Assembly (NCBI RefSeq): GCF_905220705.1
Contig: NZ_CAJNAT010000001.1
Location: 682,001 to 746,000 of the forward strand
Length of the DNA: 64,000 nucleotides
Source: Paraburkholderia domus
GTDB taxonomy: Bacteria; Pseudomonadota; Gammaproteobacteria; Burkholderiales; Burkholderiaceae
Direction: 5' to 3'
The stretch's first letter is position 1; every line of letters starts with the position of its first letter. A program made the position numbers and the translations under genes. Positions 63,909-64,000 of the stretch are shown one piece after another. Below the pieces are notes generated by a model. It had not been told where the DNA came from, searched no databases, and was given only the letters and a program-made list of their open reading frames with translations.

Positions 63909-63970
63909 TTCGTGAAACCACGCATCCACAACATGCAACTGGTGAAGCATCCCATAAGAACCCCCCACCC

Positions 63971-64000
63971 TCGGCCTAGAAGGCCGATGCTCTATCCAGC
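63971..64000 (-). pseudogene. Truncated second tRNA-Arg(TCT)-like sequence
   Basis: Read on the minus strand from the window edge, GGATAGAGC is followed by TCGGC-CTTCTAG-GCCGA, an anticodon arm with TCT. After it, no T-arm or acceptor 3' strand can be found; a G-run and unrelated sequence follow. The 5' part lies beyond the window. It resembles the intact tRNA at 63832-63908 over the D and anticodon arms, as expected at an attachment site. Confidence 0.6.

Noticed and set aside
1..64000. CRISPR arrays and complete insertion sequences
   Set aside because: No regularly spaced repeats of CRISPR size and no recognisable DDE transposase or IS ends were seen; only short tandem repeats and dyads occur.

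Overview
The window looks like the chromosome or a large secondary replicon of a Burkholderiaceae beta-proteobacterium (Burkholderia / Paraburkholderia / Caballeronia type). The evidence is a GC-rich sequence, a LexA-boxed imuA-imuB-dnaE2 mutasome, a Gram_neg_porin_4-type porin, H-NS proteins of the Burkholderia type, and many small secreted proteins of the kind seen in that family. The assignment is inferred from protein character, not from a database search.

Positions 1-7.9 kb: a partial conserved gene, a small secreted protein, a relic of an imuB 3' end, a PD-(D/E)XK-like protein, a large membrane-anchored KAP-type P-loop NTPase, and a coupled operon of three small genes. Positions 7.9-14.8 kb: SOS-controlled imuA-imuB-dnaE2, followed by a stand-alone receiver protein and an SRAP (YedK/HMCES-like) protein. 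Positions 14.9-19.7 kb: a 1172-residue membrane protein of unknown function, a small conserved protein and a PD40 beta-propeller protein.

Positions 19.9-30.5 kb form one catabolic locus. It has a LysR regulator, a polar amino-acid/opine-type ABC transporter (binding protein, two permeases, ATPase), a three-subunit flavin/[2Fe-2S] amino-acid dehydrogenase of the octopine oxidase / D-hydroxyproline dehydrogenase type, a porin, and an ornithine cyclodeaminase / delta1-pyrroline-2-carboxylate reductase family enzyme. The likely job is uptake and oxidation of an opine or a D-imino acid, with reduction of the imine to the L-form.

Positions 30.5-45 kb: membrane and envelope proteins, an unusual H-NS protein with three DNA-binding domains, a second small H-NS-type protein, a DUF262/DUF1524 (GmrSD-type) protein, a Sel1-repeat protein, and two large uncharacterised proteins, one with a HEPN-type RX4H motif.

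Positions 45-64 kb are an accessory, probably defensive island. It has PD-(D/E)XK-like proteins, HEPN-like proteins and decaying small genes. At its centre is a minus-strand operon encoding an uncharacterised protein, a metallo-beta-lactamase-fold protein, an E2-E1-JAB triple-fusion ubiquitin-like conjugation enzyme and a four-helix membrane protein. Divergent from it is a tightly coupled trio: sigma-like factor, small protein and ImmA/IrrE metalloprotease. The right end is an AT-richer tyrosine-recombinase trio, then an intact tRNA-Arg(TCT) and, at the window edge, a truncated second tRNA-Arg(TCT)-like sequence. This is the signature of an island end at a tRNA. The E2-E1-JAB/MBL/4TM operon plus the sigma/protease trio is the best candidate for an undescribed system here.
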